A DNA stretch of 64,000 nt, from positions 1 through 64,000 of the forward strand of contig JARJHS010000003.1 in assembly GCA_029269725.1 (NCBI GenBank), in the 5' to 3' direction. The notes beneath the pieces were generated by a model, which saw only the letters and a list, made by a program, of their open reading frames with translations, made no database searches and was not told the DNA's origin. Origin of the DNA: Pollutibacter soli (GTDB lineage Bacteria > Bacteroidota > Bacteroidia > Chitinophagales > Chitinophagaceae). Shown here one piece after another: positions 53,821 through 62,994 of this stretch; the stretch's first letter is position 1; each line of letters begins with the position of its first letter. The position numbers and the translations under genes are program-made.

Positions 53821-54408
53821 TCATGGAAGCGCCGCTCCAACAGGAAGATCACAACGATGTCCGGGCTGACCGTGCTGCGGATTCGTTTTGCCGGAACCGG
53901 CGTTGAGTTGCGGCAATTGCAATTGAGAAGGTACCGGAGTAACTGCAGGTTGTTGTTGAGTCACCTGCGGTTGAGCAGCTGCAGCGACCGGAGCGGCTCC
54001 GTTAAGCGGAGATCCAACGGGTATATCGCAACGATGACCTGGTTCACCGTGTTTTGGATTCAACGGCCCATTGCTATTTGAAGAAACTGCTGGTAGGCTG
54101 ATGGGCTGCGGATTCGCTATCGCCTGGGCGGTCGGTGCTGCAGTCGCCTGGCTAAGCGGTGATCCCACGGGAATATCACAGCGATGCCCGGGCTGACCAT
54201 GTGCCGGGTTCAACGGACCAGAAGATGCAACAGCTCCTGCAGCCGGTGTTGCAGAAGTGGGTGCTGGAAGCGTAACCGGAGCCTGGGGAGCAGCTAAAGC
54301 CGCAGGCGCCTGTGGATTTACCAGCGAAGTTTTTTCACCACTGTCACAACTGGATAAAACCATTACTGATAACCCGATGACTGCCATTTTGATTTTGCCC
54401 GCTGACAT
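53821..54408 (-). CDS. Lipoprotein with three HGxPGHRCDIPVG repeats
   Basis: This 195-residue lipoprotein has a signal ending 'VMVLSSC' (Cys21). The rest is low-complexity Ala/Pro/Gln linker carrying three copies of a 16-20 residue motif: 'LNPAHGQPGHRCDIPVGSPL', 'LNPKHGEPGHRCDIPVGSPL' and 'TNPQHGQPGHRCDLPVGAAL'. Each copy has two His and one Cys in fixed positions. The motif recurs in hypothetical Bacteroidota proteins but I know no assigned function; metal binding is possible. It is divergent from the GH13 gene. Confidence 0.8.
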   Translation of the reverse strand: MSAGKIKMAVIGLSVMVLSSCDSGEKTSLVNPQAPAALAAPQAPVTLPAPTSATPAAGAVASSGPLNPAHGQPGHRCDIPVGSPLSQATAAPTAQAIANPQPISLPAVSSNSNGPLNPKHGEPGHRCDIPVGSPLNGAAPVAAAAQPQVTQQQPAVTPVPSQLQLPQLNAGSGKTNPQHGQPGHRCDLPVGAALP

Positions 54409-54459
54409 ATTAGAGGTTTATTATGCTAATTAACGGATTTCTAATGATTTAATTGTATT

Positions 54460-54472
54460 CCGACAAAGTCGG
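54460..54472. promoter_or_regulatory. Short inverted repeat between divergent genes
   Basis: CCGACAAAGTCGG is a 5-bp inverted repeat with a 3-bp centre between the divergent lipoprotein and amylase starts. It could be an operator. It could also be chance. Confidence 0.25.
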
Positions 54473-54582
54473 CGTATAAGTCCGGGTAATTAAAGTCAGC
54501 CCCTTGCCCCTCAAAAAACTCCTGTCCCTGCCTAAAGCAACGTCAACCATTTGTTCTTTACATTTGACATTCAACGAAGCCA

Positions 54583-56463
54583 ATGAAAATAATTCTGTAT
54601 TACTTTTTGATAGTCTCACTGATCACCGGCTGTAAAAAAACAGGTGGTGATGTTCCGCCACCAGAACCGGAAGTAGAAACAGCTCCTTTGCCCGCAGGAG
54701 CCAAAGACGGCGTTGCTTTTATCAACGACGGAAAATCGGCTATCATTACTCTTTATGCTCCGGAAAAAAGTTCTGTAGCCATCATCGGCGACTTCAATAA
54801 CTGGAACGCGCAAACGGGGAAAATGAAGAACACACCAGATAAAAAAACCTGGTGGACGCAGATCGATAACCTCGAACCAGGTACAGAATATGCATACCAG
54901 TTTCTCGTAAATGGATCATTAAAAGTCGGTGATCCCTATTCCGAAAAAATCCTTGACCCCAGCAACGACCAATACATCAGTTCAACAGTTTACCCCGGAC
55001 TAAAAGCATATCCTACAGGCAAAACGACCGGAATCGTAAGCGTGATGCAGGGTAAGCCAGCAGCTTACACCTGGAAGTACACCAATTTCAACAGACCGGA
55101 AAAAACCAACCTGGTTATTTATGAATTACTGATCCGGGATTTTTCTGGTGAGCACAGTTACGCATCAACACTTCAAAAAATTGATTACCTGAAAACACTT
55201 GGAATTAATGCAATAGAATTGATGCCCGTAAATGAATTTGAAGGAAACCTCAGCTGGGGATACAATCCCTCCTATTATTTCGCGCCGGATAAATACTATG
55301 GTACAAAAAATGCGTTGAAAAATTTTATAGATGAATGCCACGGAAAGGGGATCGCAGTTATCGTTGATATGGTTTTAAATCATTCATTCAGTCAGTCGCC
55401 GCTGGTGCAATTGTATTTTGATGGAACAAAACCAACAACCACGAATCCCTGGTACAATGCTGATGCGAAACATCCTTATAATGTCGGCTTCGATTTTAAT
55501 CACGAAAGCGCCCAGACGAAAACCTTCGCAAAAAATGTAATTAAATTCTGGATACAGGAATACCATATCGATGGATACCGCTTCGATCTTTCCAAAGGAT
55601 TTACGCAGAAACAATCTTCTGATGATGCGTCATTCGCTGCCTACGACCCAACGCGTGTTGCCATCTGGAAAGAATATAACAGTTTCATCAAAACAATTGA
55701 TCCAAACAATTTTTATGTAATTCTTGAACATTTTGCAGATGTGCAGGAAGAAAAAATGCTTGCAGATGAAGGGATGATGTTGTGGGGGAACCTGAACTAC
55801 AACATGAATGAAGCCACAATGGGCTGGCTTGGAAAATCCGATTTCAGCTGGGGATTTTACAAAAGACATGCTTTCGACAAAGCCGAAAACCTGGTGGCTT
55901 ATATGGAAAGTCATGATGAAGAAAGAATCAATTTTAAAAACATCACTTATGGGAATGCCGCCGGAACCTATTCGATAAAAGCCAATCTGCCGGTATCGCT
56001 CACACGGTCTGAAATGGGAGCAGCATTTTACTTTGCAATGCCCGGGCCTAAAATGATCTGGCAATTCGGGGAGCTTGGATATGATATCAGTATTGAAACC
56101 AATGGGCGCACCGGAGAAAAGCCGATCAAGTGGGAATATTTTGATGACCCTAACAGAAAAGCCTTGTACAATGCCTACAGTAAATTTATCCAGCTCAGAA
56201 AAAACAACAGCATTTTTGAAACGCCTGAATTTACATATGATCTGACCGGAGCTGTAAAATACATCAAGCTAATGGATGGTGCTGCAACTGTAGTTGTTGT
56301 TGGTAATTTTGATGTAGTGAATCAAAATGCAAATATCAATTTCGGAGCAGCCGGTACATGGTATGACGCGGGCGGCGGTTCTATCAATCTCGGTTCAACA
56401 AATTATGTGGCAACGCTTTCACCTGGAGAATATCATATTTACAGCAACACGATTCTGCAATAG
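54583..56463 (+). CDS. GH13 alpha-amylase family lipoprotein with CBM48-like domain
   Basis: This 626-residue exported lipoprotein has signal 'ILYYFLIVSLITGC'. An Ig-like CBM48/E-set domain (about 45-125, 'VAIIGDFNNWN', 'PGTEYAYQFLVNG') precedes the GH13 barrel. Catalytic residues are Asp335 ('GYRFDLSKG'), Glu382 ('VILEHFAD') and Asp445 ('MESHDEERI'). 'VIVDMVLNHSFSQS' is conserved region I. A beta-sandwich of about 90 residues ends the protein ('VVVGNFDVVNQNANINF'). It probably cleaves alpha-1,4 or alpha-1,6 glucans at the cell surface or in the periplasm. No SusCD pair is attached. It is transcribed alone. Confidence 0.92.
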   Translation: MKIILYYFLIVSLITGCKKTGGDVPPPEPEVETAPLPAGAKDGVAFINDGKSAIITLYAPEKSSVAIIGDFNNWNAQTGKMKNTPDKKTWWTQIDNLEPGTEYAYQFLVNGSLKVGDPYSEKILDPSNDQYISSTVYPGLKAYPTGKTTGIVSVMQGKPAAYTWKYTNFNRPEKTNLVIYELLIRDFSGEHSYASTLQKIDYLKTLGINAIELMPVNEFEGNLSWGYNPSYYFAPDKYYGTKNALKNFIDECHGKGIAVIVDMVLNHSFSQSPLVQLYFDGTKPTTTNPWYNADAKHPYNVGFDFNHESAQTKTFAKNVIKFWIQEYHIDGYRFDLSKGFTQKQSSDDASFAAYDPTRVAIWKEYNSFIKTIDPNNFYVILEHFADVQEEKMLADEGMMLWGNLNYNMNEATMGWLGKSDFSWGFYKRHAFDKAENLVAYMESHDEERINFKNITYGNAAGTYSIKANLPVSLTRSEMGAAFYFAMPGPKMIWQFGELGYDISIETNGRTGEKPIKWEYFDDPNRKALYNAYSKFIQLRKNNSIFETPEFTYDLTGAVKYIKLMDGAATVVVVGNFDVVNQNANINFGAAGTWYDAGGGSINLGSTNYVATLSPGEYHIYSNTILQ

Positions 56464-56632
56464 CATTATTCTTTTGTCTGATTAACTATGTAAGGTGAAT
56501 GTTTTAAGTACCGTTCAATTTAGATGGGAATCATTATCATCTATGAGGCCGACCAGAAGCCGGTGAATAGGCCTGACCGACAGAGCGAAGGTACGGAGGA
56601 AGAAACAGCAACGGGTGATCAAATAAACTCGT

Positions 56633-58597
56633 TCAATTTTCATCGTTCATTGGTAATAAGATAGTGATAGTGGCGCCTTTGTCGGGAGCGCCATGCGCAG
56701 TTATTGATCCGCCATAACGTTGCACTATATTTTTACAGAGAGCCAGGCCCAGGCCTGTTCCTTCATACTGGTCTTTTGGATTGAGTCTTGCAAACGGCTG
56801 AAAAATCCGGTTGACATCTTCGGTTCTGAACCCAATTCCATTATCCTTTACCGTTACTTTGATCTGACGATCACCCGGACTGTAATCGGTTTCAGGTGTT
56901 TCGATTAATTCTGCTTCGATTGTTATCAACAGTTTTCTACCTTTTTTAGAAAACTTTAGCGAATTATTGATCAGGTTATAGAAAAGCTGATAAATTAAAA
57001 CAGGAGAGGCTTTTATTACAGGCAGGTGATGATACTCAACATCCGCATTCTTAAGCTGGATCGTAATTTCAAGATCGCTCACTATATTATCCAGCAGGTC
57101 ATTCAGATCGACATTTTCCAGCGGAGTATCCATTGCACCGAAAGAAGAGTACTGAAGAACACCTTCTATCATGGAATACATCCGGTTGGCAGCTTTTTCA
57201 ATTTTCGACAAATAGTTTGCTGCGGCTTCCGGCAGTTCTCGCCCGAATTCATCTTTAATCCTGGCCGAGAAGGTCATTACTTTCCGAACAGGCTCCTTGA
57301 GATCATGGGACGCCACATGCGCGAATCGCTGCAAATCTTCGTTAGATCGATGCAACTCCCTTGTGCGCTCAGCAACCAGCGCTTCGAGTTCTTCACTGCT
57401 TTGTTTTAAGGCAGCTTCTGCCTTTTTTAGTTCAGTAATATCCCGCGTGGTACCTGCAACGGCTTCCACAACGCCGTGCTTATTGATGACAGGCACGAAA
57501 ATATAATCGTATATCCTTTTGCCCAGTGTCGCGTGGGGGAAACTCACCTCTCCGCGGATTGGCTCTTTTGTTGCCGCCACATGATCGATCTCACGTTCAT
57601 GCATCTCAGCATGCCAGGGCTCGTAACCGTTTTCCAGCAACCCGAATCCCACCGCATTCTCCCATGTCTTGCCCCACATATTCAATAGGGCCTTGTTGGC
57701 ATAGATAAATTTATAATCCAGATCAAATACATAAATGAGGTCCGGGGTATTACCGGTAACCGCCTCGTATAACCGCTTTTGTTTGTCTGAAGCGCTCTGG
57801 AATTCTCTGAATGCATTTTCTGCCCTGATCCTTTCTGTGATGTCCCGGAATATCCTGGTAAAGCCAGTCGGCTCACCGTCCTTATTCCTGATCAGTGTGA
57901 TTACACTCTCCGCATAAAACGGCGAGCCGTCCTTCCTCAGATTCCACTGAATGCTTTCAGCACGCCCGCTATGCAGCGCAAGCGCAATATCCTGCCCGGG
58001 AACGCCCGCCTTCCTGTCTTCTTCAGAATAAACCAGTTCTAGTGGTTTTCCAATGAACTCTTCCGACGAATAGCCGAGGATACGACCGATACTGGCGTTC
58101 CAGGTGATGATTTCGCCCTTTATATCGGTCATAAAAATTCCATAGTCGTAAGCACCATCAATGAGTTGCCGGTATTGTGCTTCGCTAAATTCAATTTTCT
58201 TACGTGCCATAACTTGTTCGGTCACTTCAAACCCCATGGCCATAATACCCGCTACATTTCCCTTTGTATCAAATATCGGTTGCAAAACATAAGTAAACCA
58301 GTTTTCTGCATGCTCCCCGCTCCTGAAAAACATGGCCTTCTCTTCGGTACCATGTTGAGGCTCTCCGGTTTCAAACGTTTTCACCAAAAGTTTTTCAAAA
58401 ACCTGCCCCCTGAGCTCCGGGACCACTTCCAGCAAAGGCCTGCCAATAATATCAGCTTTTCTGTTGATCGTCTGAAGCATTGATTTATTTGCAAATTCAA
58501 TAACCTGGTCATGCCCGCGCAACATCAAAAATATCCCTGGCGACTCCATTAACAACTCTCTCAGTTTCTGCTCTTCTGATTCAGGCTGGATCAGCAT
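56633..58597 (-). CDS. PAS-domain sensor histidine kinase
   Basis: This soluble 654-residue kinase has no signal or TM helix. Three PAS/PAC units precede the transmitter: 'PGIFLMLRGHDQVIEFANKS', 'YDYGIFMTDIKGEIITWNAS' with 'GFTRIFRDITERI', and 'NTPDLIYVFDLDYKFIYANK' with 'VAGTTRDITELKKAE'. The HisKA box is 'LQRFAHVASHDLKEPVRKV', the phytochrome-kinase type. The ATPase has 'LFYNLINNSLKFSK', 'DNGIGFRTED', 'FQPFARLNPKDQYEGTGLGL'. It is divergent from a single-domain response regulator 96 bp away, its likely partner. PAS ligands are unknown; redox, light or small molecules are possible. Confidence 0.9.
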   Translation of the reverse strand: MLIQPESEEQKLRELLMESPGIFLMLRGHDQVIEFANKSMLQTINRKADIIGRPLLEVVPELRGQVFEKLLVKTFETGEPQHGTEEKAMFFRSGEHAENWFTYVLQPIFDTKGNVAGIMAMGFEVTEQVMARKKIEFSEAQYRQLIDGAYDYGIFMTDIKGEIITWNASIGRILGYSSEEFIGKPLELVYSEEDRKAGVPGQDIALALHSGRAESIQWNLRKDGSPFYAESVITLIRNKDGEPTGFTRIFRDITERIRAENAFREFQSASDKQKRLYEAVTGNTPDLIYVFDLDYKFIYANKALLNMWGKTWENAVGFGLLENGYEPWHAEMHEREIDHVAATKEPIRGEVSFPHATLGKRIYDYIFVPVINKHGVVEAVAGTTRDITELKKAEAALKQSSEELEALVAERTRELHRSNEDLQRFAHVASHDLKEPVRKVMTFSARIKDEFGRELPEAAANYLSKIEKAANRMYSMIEGVLQYSSFGAMDTPLENVDLNDLLDNIVSDLEITIQLKNADVEYHHLPVIKASPVLIYQLFYNLINNSLKFSKKGRKLLITIEAELIETPETDYSPGDRQIKVTVKDNGIGFRTEDVNRIFQPFARLNPKDQYEGTGLGLALCKNIVQRYGGSITAHGAPDKGATITILLPMNDEN

Positions 58598-58705
58598 AAT
58601 AGAATTCTGTTTTGAATATGTTTTAGGTAGAAAATGGCAATTTAAAAAACAGGTTTGTATCTAAATTGTTTTGCTTACAATGTATAATTTCGGATGGTCC
58701 TTTAT

Positions 58706-59110
58706 ATGGAAAAAGAAATTATACAGATTCTGCTCGCCGACGATGATGCCGATGACCAGGAACTTTTGATTGAAGCATTTTCAAAAACCGAACCACGTGT
58801 ACAGGTTCATACCGTTGTTTTTGGGAAAGATGTCATAGCATATCTTGACACGCTTTCCGAAAGTCAATTGCCTGAACTGATCATACTGGATTACAATATG
58901 CCGGATTGCAATGGGGTTGAAGTATTGAGTCAATTGAACAAAGTTCCTCGTTACAAACAAATACCGGCCGTGTTGTGGAGTACCTCCAATGCTGACTTTT
59001 ACCGTGAATCAGCTCAGCAAAACGGTGCGAGGGATTATTTCTACAAACCGCACCGGTTTGATGATGTGGTGAAATTGTCAAAAAAGATACTCAGTCACAT
59101 CTATGCGTAA
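58706..59110 (+). CDS. Single-domain response regulator
   Basis: This 134-residue receiver-only protein has acidic pocket 'LLADDDADD', phospho-acceptor Asp62 in 'LIILDYNMPDCNGVEVLSQL', switch Thr/Ser in 'AVLWSTSNADF' and Lys in 'DYFYKPHRFDDV'. No DNA-binding domain follows. I chose the ATG at 58706 because the earlier one at 58694 adds only MVLY. Receiver-only proteins of this type are commonly paired with phytochrome-like or PAS kinases, and the divergent kinase at 56633-58597 fits. Confidence 0.88.
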   Translation: MEKEIIQILLADDDADDQELLIEAFSKTEPRVQVHTVVFGKDVIAYLDTLSESQLPELIILDYNMPDCNGVEVLSQLNKVPRYKQIPAVLWSTSNADFYRESAQQNGARDYFYKPHRFDDVVKLSKKILSHIYA

Positions 59111-59122
59111 GTAAAATTAATC

Positions 59123-59146
59123 GGTTTACCTGTGTCAATGTAAACC
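59123..59146. terminator. Hairpin between convergent genes
   Basis: GGTTTAC pairs perfectly with GTAAACC (10-nt loop) between the response regulator and the DUF4412 gene, which converge. On the minus side U-rich sequence follows (GATTAATTTT). It could be a weak terminator. Confidence 0.35.
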
Positions 59147-59196
59147 AACCCTGGTACGACATTGAACCAATATTATTTCCGGACGAAGTCTTTTTT

Positions 59197-59994
59197 CTAC
59201 CTCTTTTCAGTAAACCCTGCAGGTATTTCGAAAGTCGAAGCAGGCAGGTTTTCCCGCTTGAGCGATGTTACTTGCATTCCAAAATTACCCTGACCAGAAA
59301 TGAATTCAATTTCCAGCGGGAAACCATCTATTCCTTCCACATAAAAACTGCTGTTTCCTTTCGAAGCCTGGCGGGCAATCGATCTCATGTCGAGGCCTTT
59401 GATTTCCGTTGTTGACCAGACATGTTGGGTGACTGATTTGCCCGATTCGTCAACATAGGTAACATCATATTTCGTGCAATTATAGTCGAGGATTTTTTTC
59501 GTTTCAGATGTCTTTGTGACTGTATACTTTCCTTTCGGTTTGGAAATCGTATCGGACACAGATAATGGTGTATATGTTTTATTGTCCCGGTCGATGCGAT
59601 AACTCTGCTTTTTTGCTCCGACGGTTAGTATTTCGGTGCCGAATGTACCTCCCTGTGTAGTCACTAAAGAATTCGACCCTTTAATTTTTATTGTTGTTCC
59701 CTGTGGAATCAGGGCAGAAATGTTTCCTGCACCTAATGCTTTTTTTGCATTTTCCATCTGAGTTTTTAACTGCGGATTTTTATCCATCATTGCTTTAAAC
59801 TCCGGTGTATTCATCTGCTCTTCCAGCTGTTTCAGCTTTTCCTGGTTTGCCGGATTGGAAAGCTCTTTATTCGCCTGCTCCATTTTTGCTTTGGTAGCTT
59901 CATCCAATTTTACGGCCCATACAATTGTTCCTTCAAAATTCTGAGCAAGTAGTTGAACCGGCAGGAAAATCAGTAATGCAATAATTGTTTTCAT
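59197..59994 (-). CDS. Exported DUF4412 (GLPGLI-like) protein
   Basis: This 265-residue periplasmic or outer-membrane protein has signal 'IIALLIFLPVQLLAQ'. A Lys/Gln-rich helical stretch follows ('MEQANKELSNPANQEKLKQL', 'FKAMMDKNPQLKTQM'), then a beta domain. That domain contains 'GTTIKIKGSNSLVTTQGG', 'KKILDYNCTKYDVTY' and 'VEGIDGFPLEIEF', typical of DUF4412/GLPGLI proteins of Bacteroidota. The role is unknown. It is transcribed alone. Confidence 0.82.
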   Translation of the reverse strand: MKTIIALLIFLPVQLLAQNFEGTIVWAVKLDEATKAKMEQANKELSNPANQEKLKQLEEQMNTPEFKAMMDKNPQLKTQMENAKKALGAGNISALIPQGTTIKIKGSNSLVTTQGGTFGTEILTVGAKKQSYRIDRDNKTYTPLSVSDTISKPKGKYTVTKTSETKKILDYNCTKYDVTYVDESGKSVTQHVWSTTEIKGLDMRSIARQASKGNSSFYVEGIDGFPLEIEFISGQGNFGMQVTSLKRENLPASTFEIPAGFTEKR

Positions 59995-60237
59995 TGTAAA
60001 AGCATTGATCTTTTCAATTTACGTTTTTTCTGATGAGCATCATTAAGACAACCGAAGCTCGTATTTGTGACGGAAATTTTATTTCCAGGGTTATCTTAAA
60101 ATAACCGGAATGCCGCATCTGCCTGTCAATAAACCCCGGATAACCTGCCTAATGGCCCATCTTGTTGATCATAGTACTTACGGCGGCAACTTAAATTGCC
60201 TATAAATAGTATATTGTCCAGACAATCGCCAGAATTC

Positions 60238-60909
60238 ATGCCTGAATTTCACAACAGCTTCGTACACCTGCTTTTTATTGGATTAATTGCTCTTTTTCCG
60301 GTAGTCAATCCGATCGGATCTGCTTTTATTGTCAATCCCTATTTCAGTAACCTGACCAAAGATGAAAAGAAGCTCGCAGTAAAAAAGATCACTATCTATG
60401 CCTTTTTCATTTGCGTGGTGTCACTTTTTGCGGGTCACTGGATACTTGAGCTGTTTGGAATTTCTATCCCGATTGTACAGATCGCGGGTGGCACGATGAT
60501 CTGCAAAATGGGTTGGGAATTTTTGTCCTCCGATAAATCGGATGACAAGCCAACAGATGCTGAGAGCAAACAGGCGCCGGATTCGGGCTATCAGAAGCTG
60601 CAGGATCAATTGTTTTTCCCCATCACGTTCCCCATCACTACAGGAGCTGGTACAGTGTCCGTACTTTTTACCTTGAGCGCACATTCGGCAAATAAAAACT
60701 GGGAAAGTTACCTGATCAACACCAGCGCGATCATTTTATCTATTCTGATCATGTGCTCGATGGTCTATTTCTTCTATCTGAATACAAAGACAATCATCAA
60801 TTACCTTGGATCGAATGGCGAAAAAATTGTAAACAGGATTACAGCGTTTCTTATTTTTTGTGTAGGACTGCAGATTGCGGTGACGGGGATTAAAAGTCTT
60901 AACCTTTAA
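60238..60909 (+). CDS. MarC family integral membrane protein
   Basis: This inner-membrane protein of 223 residues has six hydrophobic segments. Family features are 'FIGLIALFPVVNPIGSAFIV', 'GISIPIVQIAGGTMICKMGW', 'FFPITFPITTGAGTVSVLFT' and a last helix 'IVNRITAFLIFCVGLQIAVTGI'. The ATG at 60238 ('MPEFHNSFVHL') is preferred; an upstream TTG at 60196 would add 14 residues. MarC proteins were once linked to multiple antibiotic resistance, but that role was not confirmed and the function is unknown. Confidence 0.88.
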   Translation: MPEFHNSFVHLLFIGLIALFPVVNPIGSAFIVNPYFSNLTKDEKKLAVKKITIYAFFICVVSLFAGHWILELFGISIPIVQIAGGTMICKMGWEFLSSDKSDDKPTDAESKQAPDSGYQKLQDQLFFPITFPITTGAGTVSVLFTLSAHSANKNWESYLINTSAIILSILIMCSMVYFFYLNTKTIINYLGSNGEKIVNRITAFLIFCVGLQIAVTGIKSLNL

Positions 60910-60916
60910 TCGCTTT

Positions 60917-60945
60917 GCGTTCAACGTTAAACGTTCGACGCTGAA
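60917..60945. repeat. AACGTT-word intergenic repeat
   Basis: CGTTCAACGTTAAACGTTCG words begin a few bases after the MarC stop, as in the other members of this family. Confidence 0.65.
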
Positions 60946-61491
60946 CCTAAAATAGTAAAGCAACAACAGTTTCCCGTTATTGCTTTGCACAATGTCTTTC
61001 TGGCTTCATCTGGACATTGGTTTGGATCATACATTCATAGGATAAGGATAGTGGTTCGGTTGGGTTGGTTAGGCATTCATAGAATTGGATCAGAACTCAG
61101 GATGATCAGGGTTGTTTGGTTTTTTTCACGGACATTGGAACGGATGGTTTCAGGATAAAGGCTTCAATCAATCTTCAAGGTTTAGGATTTTATAAGGATG
61201 GTTTCATTGGATTTGTTACACAAAGAAACGCCGGATTCAGGCGCTGAAAAATAGTATCATCTACCCTTCATTTGTAATAAATGGAACTACGTAAAAAACA
61301 TGCTGTGTAATTACGACCTCAGCCTGGAGACAAATACGATTTCCGCTGAAACCCGCTACCAGTGGGAATTTTAGCATTTAGCAAAAAGCAGCGACCCAAA
61401 TTTTCGGGTGGAACTACGTAGTTAAATTACTATAAGGAAAAATGTCGCATTAGAAAACTGTGGAATTAATGATTGTCTTTTACCTCAGAAA
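60946..61491. other. Long spacer between convergent genes with repeated segments
   Basis: This spacer of about 545 bp lies between the ends of MarC and the flavoprotein, so neither gene needs a promoter here. The left half is G/T-rich on the plus strand, with repeated GGACATTGG (near 61010 and 61131) and CATTCATAG. The right half carries GGAACTACGTA twice (61283-61293 and 61410-61420), the second inside the palindrome AACTACGTAGTT. No ORF of coding quality is seen. A non-coding transcript is possible. Confidence 0.4.
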
Positions 61492-62835
61492 TCATTTTCC
61501 ATAGAGATTTCGGCTCAAAAATGCGTTTCTGAATTTTGCTTTTGCATCGAATTCTGCAACCAGGTTCTTAAATTCTTTCATTTTCGGATACAGGGTTGAC
61601 AGCTTCGCTGGTGACATCGTAAAAAGTTTGCCCCAATGTGGTTTTGCATTAAATGGCTCCAGCGTTTTTTCGATTACAGGCAACAACTTACTTACGTTGG
61701 GCCAGTCTTGTTTTAAAGTAAAATGAATTGCGACTGATGGTTGTTTATAGCAGGGACTCATCCAGAAATCATCACCATCAATTGTTCTTATTTCTGAAAT
61801 AAAAAGATGCGGACTGATCTGCTTTCCGATTTTCTGAATAGCAAGGATTGCATCGACCGCATTTTGTTTGGATACAAAATATTCAGCCTGCAACTCTTTT
61901 CCACTGCTTGGTGTGAACCCCATTTTAAAATGCGGAAGTCTTTCATACCACGGGCCATCCACACCCATTTGTTCTGTACAGTTTTCAGCAGATAGTTCAA
62001 TGATCGGGTGCACATTTTTCGTTGCTGCTGCTGCACCAAAAAATTCAGGTTTTCCTCCATATGCAGAGGGAGAAGAAGAGCGTTCTTTTATCCAGACTTC
62101 GTTAATACTTTCAGTAGTCCAGTCGGTAAACAAACTCACGCTGTATCCTGCAGATTCTATTGTTTCAAAATTATCGCGTAGCTGACTCAGTGGCAATTTT
62201 TCAAAAACCCATTGACGCATCTGAAATTTAGGTTGCAGTTTCAGCGTGATATTTGCTATCGCGCCTAACGCACCAAGGCCAACAACAGTAGCATTGAATT
62301 TTTCTCCATCTGATTTTTTCAGTTCAATCCATTCACCTGACGCATTGATAAACTGAATGGCTACCACCTGAGTCGATAAGTTTCCATTCTTTAAGCCTGA
62401 TCCGTGTGTTGCTGTTGTAACCGCACCCGCAACAGAAATGTGTGGAAGAGAAGCCAGGTTGTGCAGTGCAAAGCCTTTTTCATCAATAATCGGCGCAAGC
62501 TCTCCGTACTTCATCCCACCCTCCACCGTAACCTCGGATTTTTCAGTATCCAGCTTCACCATCCTGTTCATATCCCGGAGTGATACAAACTGATCTTTGC
62601 TGTCGGCGATCGTATTGAAGCAGTGCTTTGTACCCAGTACTTTCATCTTAGGATATTGAACAATCAGCTTCTGCAACTCTTCTACCGATTTAGGATAAAC
62701 GATTTTATCTGTACTGTATACAAGATTACCCGCCCAGTTACTGATTTTTTCGGGCATGGCCCATGATTCGATCGGACTAACGAGCGGAGCAGCCATCATT
62801 GCAGAACTTAATTTTAAAAATGTTCTTTTCTTCAT
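61492..62835 (-). CDS. Exported FAD-linked oxidase (D-arabinono-1,4-lactone/alditol oxidase type)
   Basis: This 447-residue flavoprotein of the VAO/PCMH fold has a signal-like N-terminus ('MKKRTFLKLSSAMMAAPLVS') from the ATG at 62835; 62874 is less likely. The FAD domain has 'VLGTKHCFNTIADS', where His71 is in the position that binds FAD covalently in alditol oxidases, and 'ISVAGAVTTATHGSGLKNGN'. The substrate domain ends with 'PFNAKPHWGKLFTMSPAKL', matching the HWGK motif of the ALO family. It probably oxidises a sugar alcohol or aldonolactone, giving hydrogen peroxide or passing electrons on. The residue after His71 is Cys rather than the usual Ser. Confidence 0.88.
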   Translation of the reverse strand: MKKRTFLKLSSAMMAAPLVSPIESWAMPEKISNWAGNLVYSTDKIVYPKSVEELQKLIVQYPKMKVLGTKHCFNTIADSKDQFVSLRDMNRMVKLDTEKSEVTVEGGMKYGELAPIIDEKGFALHNLASLPHISVAGAVTTATHGSGLKNGNLSTQVVAIQFINASGEWIELKKSDGEKFNATVVGLGALGAIANITLKLQPKFQMRQWVFEKLPLSQLRDNFETIESAGYSVSLFTDWTTESINEVWIKERSSSPSAYGGKPEFFGAAAATKNVHPIIELSAENCTEQMGVDGPWYERLPHFKMGFTPSSGKELQAEYFVSKQNAVDAILAIQKIGKQISPHLFISEIRTIDGDDFWMSPCYKQPSVAIHFTLKQDWPNVSKLLPVIEKTLEPFNAKPHWGKLFTMSPAKLSTLYPKMKEFKNLVAEFDAKAKFRNAFLSRNLYGK

Positions 62836-62942
62836 ATCCCGGTGTTGATACAAAAAAGATAGTATAAATAACAATCACTTTTAATCAGCACAGCTACGTG
62901 GCTGGAAATATTTTCAAAAAAATGATCATTGAAGGACTACAT

Positions 62943-62971
62943 AAAAAAAAAGCACCCCTTTTGGAGGTGCC
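62943..62971 (-). terminator. Terminator of the DUF4382 gene
   Basis: On the minus strand, GCACC and GGTGC pair with further CC/GG pairs inside, followed by at least eight U. It lies about 25 bp after the stop. Confidence 0.8.
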
Positions 62972-62994
62972 TTCTCAAAACATCTACGGACAAA

